From Perkinsus marinus ATCC 50983 (Eukaryota; Perkinsozoa; Perkinsida; Perkinsidae), in contig NW_003206187.1 in NCBI RefSeq assembly GCF_000006405.1, positions 1-26,614 of the forward strand: DNA of 26,614 bases, written 5' to 3'. A program made the translations under genes and the position numbers. Shown here piece by piece: positions 18,638-26,614 of this stretch. Each line of letters opens with the position of its first letter. Position 1 is the stretch's first letter. The notes beneath the pieces were generated by a model that was given only the letters and a program-made list of their open reading frames with translations, was not told the origin of the DNA and did no database searches.

Positions 18638-19609
18638 ATGTTCTCATACGGAGGATTATGTGCTTTGTCGCTCGCTCTATTCCTAGCAGGATGTTCTGGC
18701 GATACTAGCAGCTTCGGTGCTCCTACTACGGTTCCGGCTACGTACACGACTAGTAGTGGAGATGATCATTTCATGGCTCCTACTACTTATTATCCTGATG
18801 GAGATGACGAGTACTGCTCCGGCAAGCCCGCTGGTGAATACTGTGGTGCTATTAACGGTCACATGGCTCGAATCCTTGTCGAGGAGCACGTCTTTTATTT
18901 CAACTACGAGTCGAAGGTTAATCTGAAGAACATCCCTTTCCACATACACAATTGCAAGCAGTTTGAACCTGATTATTCGACTGGCGAGATGGACCGTGTA
19001 GCTCGAGAGTTTGGCCTTAGTACGGATCAGCTCCGTCAAGCACTAACTATCACTTACAGTCTGCCCACCGATAGCTTCCACCTAGATTGGGAGTCTAAGA
19101 TCTCGGTTACCATGACTCATGATATTTGTGGCGGTGGGAACGAGCATGATCATACACCAGGTTATCATTATGATACAACAGGTCCTGACTTTGGTACCAC
19201 AGACCATGATTTCTATCCTCCCACGATGACTCCTCATTCGGGAGGCGATGATGTGTACTGTCCGGGTCTGCCTGCTGGCGAATACTGTGGCAACATCAAT
19301 GGCGATATGGCTCGAATCCTTATTGAAGAACACGTGTTTTACTTCAACTACAAGTCCGAGGTTGACCTCAAGAACGTACCCTTCCATCTGTACAATTGTG
19401 AGGACTTCGAGCCTGATTACTCGAGTGGGCAGATGGATCGTTTAGCCCGAGAATTTGGTCTTACTACAGATCAGCTCCGTCAGGTACTTACTATCACTTA
19501 TAGTCGCTCTAGTGATAGCTTCCACTTGGAATGGGCGCCAAGTGTCTCAATGAACATGTCTCACGATGCTTGTGAGCCCGAGAATGGTCATGATCATCAC
19601 GGTTACTAA
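18638..19609 (+). CDS. Secreted four-Cys family, paralogue 3 with two domains
   Basis: 323 aa, single exon. ATG 18638 was chosen because MFSYGGLCALSLALFLAGC matches MFSYICLCTVAIALSLAGC of paralogue 4; the frame is open further upstream but without an ATG. After a short linker come two copies of the domain, roughly residues 59-165 and 207-313. Each shows YC.G.PAGEYCG, EEHVFYFNY, NC..FEPDYS, REFGL.TDQLRQ, TITYS, DSFHL.W and HD.C. The copies share about three quarters of their residues by eye. The inter-domain linker is His/Asp/Pro/Tyr-rich (NEHDHTPGYHY), and the protein ends GHDHHGY. Internal tandem duplication of the domain is therefore clear. His-rich tails may bind metal; that is speculation. 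Predicted secreted; function unknown. Confidence 0.82.
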   Translation: MFSYGGLCALSLALFLAGCSGDTSSFGAPTTVPATYTTSSGDDHFMAPTTYYPDGDDEYCSGKPAGEYCGAINGHMARILVEEHVFYFNYESKVNLKNIPFHIHNCKQFEPDYSTGEMDRVAREFGLSTDQLRQALTITYSLPTDSFHLDWESKISVTMTHDICGGGNEHDHTPGYHYDTTGPDFGTTDHDFYPPTMTPHSGGDDVYCPGLPAGEYCGNINGDMARILIEEHVFYFNYKSEVDLKNVPFHLYNCEDFEPDYSSGQMDRLAREFGLTTDQLRQVLTITYSRSSDSFHLEWAPSVSMNMSHDACEPENGHDHHGY

Positions 19610-21060
19610 ATCATTTGTTCTTTATCCTGTCTGCTATGCTTAGTGAATCTGTCTGACACTTTTCTTGTGCCTGAGTCGACATACGAAGCACTACTGGCTG
19701 TACTCGGTATTTTTTCCCAGAGGTTCCTAGCATGATCTCCATGTGGATCTCATGGTCCGGTCATGTGCCACTGGTATCTTCTTGCAGGTTTTATCTCGAG
19801 GACCTTTAGTCGTCTGTTCGAGCGTTTCGCTCTGCCGTGTGGCCTCTTTTTCATTCCTTATCTTGGAACCTGGAGTTCTTGAGTTTTGATGAGGTCAAAC
19901 TATGATTCCTAATAGCTGCAAACTCTGTGGTAAATCTCGAGTAAAATACGGGTCAAGCTAGAGATGCCTCTTGCAGCTTGATCAGATTCATTGATCCATT
20001 GCATTGTCAGCGCTGTTGGTGGAAGTGGTATCAAAGACACTGATGCCACTGCCGACTGCAGCAGTTCCAATCACAGTTGCATATGCAGAAATGTAAATCT
20101 CACTCACTTTAATTCGCTCAGGAGACTGCCTCTCTCTCTATCTTCTACACAATAGAGTGTAGCTTACTCACTGGAATTCATTTCGGAGACCACTGTAAGC
20201 ATCAATCCGAGACGGTCCTGATGATAATCGCGGTCGCTACGTGACGATTCCTGCACAATGTGTGTTACCCCTCTTGAAGACCAAGTTCGCCGTTACTAAG
20301 TCCGATCTCGCTAAAGGGTCGGATATGCTATCTTGGAACTGATGCATATCTTCTGTCATTGACATAGTTGCTTATGCCAACGTAAAGGTCCCGAGATGGC
20401 ATATCGGCCCCACAAGCGAGAGTTCGTTCGATTAAGAGTTACTTAGACATATCTCGGGGTGGTAGCATACCTGCCCCGCCTTACGGGATTGATCTCACCA
20501 AGAGCCAAATACACCTCTAAAAGGCGTAGTGTAGACGAGGTCGGTAGTTCCACGTCTTAGTAAGCATAAGTTGATCCGCGGGTATTATAAGCGTTATGCT
20601 CCGCTACCTATCATGGGAGGTATTCGGATCAAAGGAGAAAACAATGTCCCGCATGGCATCTACTTCACTTCAACTTCGAAATGCATCCACATCGATTGAT
20701 ACACGAAGAGTGAAGTAGAGATGTCCAAACAGAGAAACGTTTCGAACTGCTATCGAGGAGAACAGTATTTCAACAACAGTTGCTCCAGCCATTGCCATGT
20801 CTAGACAATACGTGCGCTCACAGTTGCGAAAGGTTATTGTGATACATTATAATTGGAGACACTCATCACATACAGCTGTAACGGGATATCTACTAGTTGT
20901 GGCGATTGTCCCATGGTCTTGCGAAGCTATATATATACCTATGAGGATATGGATCGATGAATTCATCGGTGATTTATAGTTCTGTTGCGGTCGTGATCAG
21001 CTCTGTGGGTACCTTAGTATCTTATACAGTTGTTGATTTCATTTCTTATCCGTTGTTCCC
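19610..21060. other. Long gene-poor spacer between paralogues 3 and 4
   Basis: 1.45 kb without a convincing gene on either strand. It holds two diverged copies of the 68-bp repeat core (20386-20413 and 20441-20501). The first 270 bp 3' of paralogue 3 resemble the sequence 3' of paralogue 4. Confidence 0.5.
20386..20501. repeat. Two diverged copies of the 68-bp hairpin unit
   Basis: ACTTAGACATATCTC at 20441, followed by GGGGTGGTAGCATACCTGCC, CCGCC and GATTGATCTCACCAA, aligns end to end with the 68-bp unit (ACTAAGATATATCAG ... GAATTGCTTGTACCAA). A shorter copy at 20386-20413 contains GGCATATCGGCCCCAC. They lie over 5 kb from the tandem array. Confidence 0.65.
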
Positions 21061-21621
21061 ATGTCGATGTTCTCATACATTTGTTTATGCACCGTTGCAA
21101 TCGCCCTGTCTCTGGCAGGGTGTTCTAGCGATAGTAGCAGCACTGCTGCTCCTACGACAGTCCCTGCGGTGTTCACTACTGGTGGCAAGGATGATCACTT
21201 CATGGCCCCTACAACAGCCGATGGTTTCGACACTCCCTCGTCCTCTCATGGCGGAGGAGATGATGCCTACTGCTCCGGTGAGCCCGCTGGCGAGTACTGT
21301 GGCAAGATTAACGGCGATATGGCTCGAATCCTCATTGAGGAACACGTGTTCTATTTCAACTATGAGTCTAAGGTCGACCTCAAGAACGTACCCTTCCATA
21401 TATACGACTGCAAGGACTTCGAGCCCGATTATTCCAGTGGAGCGATGGACAGTGTGGCCGAAGAATTTGGCCTTACTACGGATCAGCTCCGTCAAATACT
21501 TACTATCACTTACAGCCTCTCTAGTGATAGCTTCCACTTGGACTGGAAGCCGAAAGTTTCGGTAAGCATGACTCATGATGCTTGCGAACCCGAGAACAGT
21601 AAGAAACATCATGGTTACTAA
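21061..21621 (+). CDS. Secreted four-Cys family, paralogue 4
   Basis: 186 aa, single exon, ATG 21061 (a second Met two codons on aligns with the start of paralogue 3). The leader ends SLAGC. A Ser/Thr/Ala/Pro linker of about 45 residues precedes one domain: YCSGEPAGEYCG, INGDMARILIEEHVFYFNY, KDFEPDYSSG, EEFGLTTDQLRQILTITYS, DSFHLDW and THDACEP, ending SKKHHGY. It is closest to the second domain of paralogue 3 in both protein and DNA, including the HHGY tail, so the two arose from a recent segmental duplication. Four Cys per domain are kept. The product is predicted secreted or surface-attached; function unknown. Confidence 0.83.
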   Translation: MSMFSYICLCTVAIALSLAGCSSDSSSTAAPTTVPAVFTTGGKDDHFMAPTTADGFDTPSSSHGGGDDAYCSGEPAGEYCGKINGDMARILIEEHVFYFNYESKVDLKNVPFHIYDCKDFEPDYSSGAMDSVAEEFGLTTDQLRQILTITYSLSSDSFHLDWKPKVSVSMTHDACEPENSKKHHGY

Positions 21622-22557
21622 GTGTTCGTGTTTTGTGCTATCTGTCCTCATCCCGATCTGTCTGTGATTTATTCATGTGTCGGCTTAGACACTACTGGCA
21701 GGCAGCTTCGGCTGTACTGCTGTTTTTCTTTGAGGTGTGTAGTTCGGCTACTGCGTGGATCGTACAGTGCTACCATGTGTCACTGATGCATCCATCACAT
21801 CGTTCATTTGTAGGACTTCTACCATTTGAGCGTTATGCTCTGCCGTGTGGCCCCGCTCCTCTTTCTTTATATTGGACAATAAGAGTCGCTGAGTTTGAGT
21901 GGTTCGATTCATCTTATAGGCTCGCCATGGTGGGGAAACTCAGTATGTTCTGAGTGCTAGCAGTTAGCCAATGCCGGTTGGATTTCCGGGGTCCACACGC
22001 CGTAACATTTTCGATTGGATACCAGCTTGGACTCTCTTAGCGCGTGCAGGAAGTTTTGAATGGCGTAGGACGCAATGCAATGCATTGAATGCATTTTATG
22101 CGAGCACCAGCTGCCGCCACCTGATTGACATAGTCTCCGCAAGTTGCGGACCGCAACGAGTCGATAAATTGCTAACTTGAATGGTTAACGCTCCAGATGT
22201 AGCGAGAACCTCCATCCCAACCCACACCCCATTATCAGACTTTTCTCCCAATTCGAATCGCGATTAAGATATAGACAAGCTGTACTTTGCGCATGCGTGC
22301 ATTCGAGGTTCTGTTCTGATTCTCATTCGACTTTGGTTCATCGGAACCACCGTGATGTATACGAGTCATGGATAGGAATGTCCCATGGAAACACTGAATC
22401 AGCCGATTCCAGTCCATCTCCAACCGTTCCATTGAGACTCTCTTTGTGCTCGCTGCACTGGCGCGCGGCACAAAGCTTGTCTCCTCTGAATTAAGCTATA
22501 CACTGCAACGCTCTTATACTGCGGATCCTTTCCACTCTACCAATAGCCTATATCAAC
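21622..22557. other. Spacer between paralogues 4 and 5
   Basis: 936 bp with no supported gene. The first 280 bp repeat landmarks seen 3' of paralogue 3 (CACTACTGGC, GGCTGTACT, GAGCGTT..GCTCTGCCGTG), marking the extent of the duplicated unit. Confidence 0.5.
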
Positions 22558-23046
22558 ATGAAGTTCATCGCTGCCGTTGCCAGTGCCGTCGTTGCCGTCT
22601 CCCTCACCGGATGCAGCTCTGATGATAGCACCACTACTTCCGCTCCCGCAACCACTGTGGCCCCTACTACTGGCTTCCTTCAGCCTACCACCAGTGCCCC
22701 TACTGGTTCTGTCACCTGTCAGGCGCCCACTGGCAAGTACTGTGGTAGTTTCATGGGTCAGTCGGCTGATGTTACTATCAACAATGGCAAGTTCTCGATG
22801 AACCTCGCTGGTCAGATGTCCTGTGATGACGTCCCTTTCACCATGTCTTCTGATTGCTCTGCTCTTGTCCTTGACTCGACTAATCCCTCGTACGAGGCCA
22901 TGGCCAAGTCTGCTCAAATGGAGACTTCGATGTTGTCGCAGATGATGTTGTGTGATTACAACTCTACTTCCAACGTCTTCACTCTCGATGTTACTCAGAT
23001 TTGTGGTCACTCTTTGGATATGACTCCCGATCAGTGTTCCAACTAA
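22558..23046 (+). CDS. Secreted four-Cys family, paralogue 5
   Basis: 162 aa, single exon. The leader MKFIAAVASAVVAVSLTGC is nearly identical to that of paralogue 6, in DNA as well as protein. A short Thr/Ala/Pro linker follows, then the domain: CQAPTGKYCGSFMG, NNGKFSMNLAG, SDCSALVLD, a Met-rich helix MAKSAQMETSMLSQMML, NSTSNVFTLDV and TPDQCSN at the end. In addition to the four common Cys it has three extra ones (MSCDD, LCDYN, QICGH). The FEPDY motif is replaced by ALVLDS, so this copy is the most diverged in the mature domain. Predicted secreted; function unknown. Confidence 0.82.
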   Translation: MKFIAAVASAVVAVSLTGCSSDDSTTTSAPATTVAPTTGFLQPTTSAPTGSVTCQAPTGKYCGSFMGQSADVTINNGKFSMNLAGQMSCDDVPFTMSSDCSALVLDSTNPSYEAMAKSAQMETSMLSQMMLCDYNSTSNVFTLDVTQICGHSLDMTPDQCSN

Positions 23047-23797
23047 GAGTTCAGTCGGTTGTGATCTCTGCCTTCGCAGTACCTTTTCTATTCTTCCCTC
23101 CTCCTGTTATTTATTCCAGTTGGCGCGTTCTTCGCGCTTTGCAGTCGCAGCATTGTACATTGTATATTGACAGTTAGTTACTCGTCCTGTCAACTACGCA
23201 TCCGATAGGGAGTTGTGTTTGTATTAATAGTGGTTGTACCAGGTGTGACTTTGAACGAATAGTTTATAATGGTTTGGTGTGTAGGGGAAACACACAGAGA
23301 GGTTCCAGTATGGGCTCATCAGGCGATGAACGCGAGTTATTAGAGACGCTTGAAGTTAGTTACCCAAAAAATGTAAGGTAGACGGGATATGATGTGATTG
23401 GAGCTGGGACAGGATAGGATTGCATGATCGACCAACTTTATTGCCAATGCCAATTTGTTATAAATTCAAATCAACCTTCTCACGGTTAGCAAGCAAACGT
23501 CGGGCGAAGAGAGAAGATTCTACTCTATAGAGTTTGCCTTTCGACAAGTTCACAAGCAAGAGTGCACCATGAACTTGAGTCGAATTGGAATAGATGAGAG
23601 ATCGATTTCTCACATTACATCTTGTTGCAGTCCCATTACGGCATCAATACCAAAGGCCCCATTGCTAGGTAACAAGGTGCAAGTGGAGAGAGCCACACAC
23701 AAAGGGATACATACATCACAAAGCCTGTCCCATGTTAGCTAAAAGAGCCCGTGGGCAGAAGATAGTCTTGTTTCCTCTTGTCTCTATCGTGCGTAAG
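23047..23797. other. Spacer between paralogues 5 and 6
   Basis: 751 bp, no supported gene on either strand. It supplies the 3' flank of paralogue 5 and promoter of paralogue 6. No clear copy of the 68-bp unit is seen. Confidence 0.45.
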
Positions 23798-24427
23798 ATG
23801 AAGTTTATCGCTGCCGTTGCCAGTGCGGTCATTGCCGTCTCCTTGACTGGATGCAGCTCTGATGATAGCACCACTACTGCCGCTCCTGCTGCGACTACCG
23901 TTGCCCCCAAGGCGACTACTATCGCCCCTCAGGCAACTACCAAATTCATGGAGCCTACCACTCCCTCTGAGGTTGTTACTACTACCTCCTCCAACAACGA
24001 GCAGCAAACTACCACTGCCTCCTCGGAGCAGACTACTCCCGCTCAGAGTCAGCAAACCACTACCACCCCTTCCCAGACTACCGCTGGCAGCCCTAGCTCC
24101 AGCTGCAAGAAGCCCGAGGGTGAGTACTGTGGTTCCGCTATGGGTATGCCTGCTAGTGTCGAGCTCCACGACAACTCGTTCGATCTCGATGTCGCCGGTA
24201 TGATCAACGCCAAGAACATTGGCTACACTATGGAGTCTGACTGCACTACGGTCGAGCCCGACTGGAATAATGCTGATCTCATCAAGTTGGCCGAATCTTT
24301 GGGCATGAACACCAAGCAGTTGTCTGAGTTCATGAAGTGCAGTTACAACGCTAACACCAATGTCTTCAAGGTTTCAATGGCTGGTGCTCTCAACCTTGAC
24401 TTGTCTCCTGATCAGTGCAAGAACTAA
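23798..24427 (+). CDS. Secreted four-Cys family, paralogue 6 with long Thr/Gln linker
   Basis: 209 aa, single exon. Start set at ATG 23798, since MKFIAAVASAVIAVSLTGC aligns with paralogue 5; an in-frame ATG at 23732 would put 22 mostly basic residues before a good signal peptide. After LTGC comes the longest linker of the family, about 75 residues of Thr, Ser, Ala, Pro and Gln (TTTPSQTT-type units), a likely O-glycosylation stalk. The domain reads CKKPEGEYCGSAMG, SDCTTVEPDWN, a helix LIKLAESLGMNTKQLSEFM, KCSYNANTNVFKVSM and LSPDQCKN. It shares one extra Cys (KCSYN) with paralogue 5 (LCDYN), so 5 and 6 form one sub-branch. Predicted secreted; function unknown. Confidence 0.83.
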   Translation: MKFIAAVASAVIAVSLTGCSSDDSTTTAAPAATTVAPKATTIAPQATTKFMEPTTPSEVVTTTSSNNEQQTTTASSEQTTPAQSQQTTTTPSQTTAGSPSSSCKKPEGEYCGSAMGMPASVELHDNSFDLDVAGMINAKNIGYTMESDCTTVEPDWNNADLIKLAESLGMNTKQLSEFMKCSYNANTNVFKVSMAGALNLDLSPDQCKN

Positions 24428-25202
24428 GCAGCGGTCTGATCTTCCCCTTTTCGTTTGTCTCGCTTGCCTGTTGTGCAGTACTACGGCTCGTGATGACAAG
24501 AAGCCAGAGCTTTCTCTTGATGAACTGATATTCCGCGAAACTCTTTTCTCCAAGTCCTTGGAACCACCGCGTTTTGTTACTAGTGATACGTTACAATTGT
24601 AATAGATGCAAAGCTCCGTAGGTTCTTCAGTTGGGTACCGTACACATGTAACTCATGGAAAAGTGGTATGGAACCATTAGTGCTGGGAGCACGTCATCCA
24701 AAGAAATACCCGTAAGGGCTGTGGATACGTGAGTGGAATATTAGAGTGATGCTGAGGGGTCCCTAGTGGTTTACAATACACAATGAAACTTCGATGGGCG
24801 AGCACCACATTAGTCGACTATCGCTGTTCTTCCTGCTCAACATGATCACCCGAGATTTTCGAGGCCTCCTATCATTACTCCTCTGCGATATTAACAACTC
24901 TTCCGAGTTCGCCCACGAGAATTCGGGCAGTAAGTGGTCGTGCGTTGCGGTGCCTCCACTTCCCAAACCATCTCTGACTCTAGAGGCAGCGGGTCTCAAC
25001 TACCGCCCGGCCGCGTAGCTGATTGGATGATTCCGCCGCCACATCAAAGATGGTGTCTGCGGACCTGTGAATCCTGGAGTTCTTCGGCCTCCCACTGGCA
25101 ATCACTGTACTCGTCTTCACCCATTGTTTGAAAGCATGGCCATTATCACAGCAAGTGGACGAAGTCTACCTGTGCTCCAACGCTTACTCCCATAGTCTCT
25201 AA
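24428..25202. other. Gene-poor stretch after the paralogue cluster
   Basis: No supported gene. A minus-strand open frame at 24763-24999 and overlapping plus frames have no recognisable motifs. Confidence 0.4.
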
Positions 25203-26040
25203 TCAGCTTGATCCAGAAAAGATCTGCCCTCGAGCATCCGACAGTAGGATAGGTTCCTGGTCAGGAACATCGATCGAGGCCGCCCATCGCAGCCTGTCCA
25301 TCCAATGATTGATGCTATACGGCAAAGTATCCGCCCATCTTGATCATGATTATCATCGAATCCGCTCCTTTACAATGGGGAGGTTTTGCGGACCAAGATT
25401 AGCCTCCTTAGCCCCAATATGTTGGTACATTTAACGTCGCGATGGCCCATTCCACAGTCATGGAGGAATTGAAGGGCGCAGAGTAGTTGGGCTGTCCATC
25501 GAACCGAGCAGTGGTTGAAGGCGCTCAGCACGGACGGATTTCTGCTGATCAAAGTACTGATAATAACATGCTTGAATGGATGGCGGTCAGAAGGCGAGAG
25601 GGTGAGTGAGATCGGCAATAGCAGCCTATCAGTGGACCAATCTGAACCGTACCGGAGTGGTACATCGTTCCAGAGCTACCACTGCCACTAGGCGAGGGAG
25701 CTGCCGTTGCTACGGACTGAGTGAGCGTAGGACTCCAAAAACGCTCCCATCATCTCAGAGACGAGACACACTGTACGGTAGACGGGCCGGCATCAGAGCA
25801 CCTGATGTAGTCAGGGAGTGGTATGGTGCTGGGGGACAGTAGCGCCTCAAACAACGATAAAAAGAGATCGTGTAGAGGCAAAAGTATGAGCTCTCGAAGG
25901 ATGGACCAGTCGAGATCACTGGAGCTGGCTTGGTCGGCATGGGAGGTATCGAAAAAATCGTCAAGCCGTTGGAGTACCGCTCGAGGACTGTCTGCCTGCT
26001 ACCACCCAGCTGTATGACCCCTCAGATTACGACGACCACT
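25203..26040 (-). CDS. Protein-kinase-like gene pieces, not joinable
   Basis: The minus strand carries kinase landmarks in the right order. At about 26023-25962 is a glycine-loop-like segment, EGSYSWVVAGRQSSSGTPTA. At about 25967-25850 is RLDDFFDT and WSILRELILLPLHDLF, resembling the AVK and alpha-C region. At about 25500-25421 is WTAQLLCALQFLHDCGMGHR, running into HRDVKCTN with catalytic Asp and Asn present. A further coding-like piece at about 25335-25203 includes INHWMDRLRWAASIDVPDQE and ILLSDARGQIFSGSS before a TGA. I found no DFG. The frames change between pieces and I could not find splice sites that join them all, so this is either a short-intron kinase I failed to solve or a decaying copy. 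Confidence 0.45.
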
Positions 26041-26336
26041 AGTGAAGAGTAGTGACGGCAGCAGTACCTGGTCTAGTGGTCTTTCGTACTGAAGTCAACA
26101 AGGCATGCATGCAGGTTCGCTACTGTAGCAGGGCACCCAGTTCTTTGAAACGTGCCTAGTCATTGCCACCGTCATTGTAGAATCATCGACTCCTCCCCTT
26201 GTTTCGAGCGAGGGACGGCATAGGAATATCCGATGGCCGCGTGATCATGTAGTCTCTATCTAACTTGCCAGCTGCGAGATCATCCGAGTCAAAGCAAATG
26301 GGAGGCGACGGTACGCCATGCCGAAAGCGCTGATGC
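26041..26336. other. Short spacer upstream of the kinase-like pieces
   Basis: About 300 bp between the kinase-like segment and the 3' end of the last gene. I see nothing distinct in it. Confidence 0.35.
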
Positions 26337-26614
26337 TTATAGCAGTTGCCTGACGATATTACTTGCTACGAGACGTGGCGTATTCCTGATGCCAACCAAA
26401 ATCAAGGCTGGCGTAGATCTTGTGGAAAGTCCTGTAAACGCGCCTCTTTAAGTAGCGACTCACCTGTATCTCGAAGGTCCCTCGGTAAATAACGGCTGTT
26501 GATGGAGACGCAAGTCAGCATGCGGATGTCGCGTCGCTTCGCTAGCAATTGCGCTGCAGAGATGAACCGTGAGGCGATCGGATCTTCCCCTAGTTCCGTA
26601 TATCATGGGATAAT
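26337..26614 (-). CDS. 3' end of an unidentified gene (partial)
   Basis: Two exons are supported: about 26600-26464, and 26431-26337 ending in TAA. The 32-nt intron (26463-26432) has a GTGAGT donor and TTTACAG acceptor, and the phase fits (one base plus two). The encoded C-terminus includes DPIASRFISAAQLLAKRRD, TCVSINSRYLPRDLRDTG and LILVGIRNTPRLVASNIV. I recognise no family. The 5' part lies outside the window or behind another intron at about 26600. Confidence 0.45.

Noticed and set aside
21085-21651. Long antisense open frame over paralogue 4 (and similar ones over paralogues 1, 3, 5 and 6)
   Set aside because: Shadows of the sense genes; no signal, start context or motif of their own.
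22030-22110. ATTGCATTGAATGCATT-type direct repeats as an attachment site
   Set aside because: Short, imperfect, and with no recombinase gene nearby.
15309-24427. Bacterial origin or contamination, because the leaders look like lipoprotein signals
   Set aside because: The same sequence carries spliced eukaryotic genes, the genes lack ribosome-binding sites and operon spacing, and the paralogues are embedded in non-coding DNA. Ancient transfer cannot be excluded, but contamination is unlikely.
1-26614. Transposase, reverse transcriptase, capsid, tRNA or rRNA genes
   Set aside because: I looked for their characteristic motifs on both strands and saw none; a proper profile and tRNA scan was not possible.

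Overview
The window looks like nuclear DNA from a protist, most likely an alveolate of the Perkinsus / early dinoflagellate type. The evidence is a high density of very short GT-AG introns (about 26-60 nt, typically 41-52), compact gene spacing, eukaryote-only families (a two-KH RNA-binding protein, a ZnT9/SLC30A9-like transporter, an SLC35A-type nucleotide-sugar transporter, a C2/proline-rich protein, a TPR protein), in-frame triplet repeats (poly-Ser, Gln-rich), and a cluster of lineage-restricted secreted proteins. The genus is an inference; nothing in the sequence names it.

Left part (about 1-14.6 kb): compact, intron-rich cellular genes, nearly all on the minus strand. A KH-domain gene (plus, 97-1607) faces a single-exon divergent kinase (minus, 1974-3035). 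Then come a 16-exon SLC30A9/ZnT9-like gene (5847-3179), a 10-exon SLC35A-like transporter (8213-6267), a small orphan gene (about 8859-8441), a TPR gene with a long poly-Ser tract (10234-9087), a C2-domain gene with a Pro/Gln-rich tail (11370-10469), and an unresolved coiled-coil gene (14621-12155). I assembled the exon models by hand from GT/AG sites, phase and family resemblance. The ZnT9, SLC35A, TPR and C2 models close exactly in frame.

Right part (about 14.6-24.5 kb): a different landscape. Six apparently intronless paralogues encode a small secreted protein with a common plan: a hydrophobic leader ending in L-(T/S/A)-G-C, a linker that is Thr/Ser/Ala/Pro-rich in most copies, and a domain of about 105 residues with four Cys (C..P.GEYCG ... 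(D/N)C..FEPDY ... D.C). One copy carries the domain twice; one has lost two of the four Cys. Between them lie long stretches without convincing genes, a 68-bp tandem repeat with a hairpin core plus diverged copies, short palindromes, and a possible PEX11-like fragment. I recognise no known family in this domain, and it is the most interesting content of the window.

Right end (about 25.2-26.6 kb): minus-strand coding pieces with protein-kinase motifs (glycine loop, HRDVK..N) that I could not join into one model, and the 3' end of another unidentified gene running off the window.
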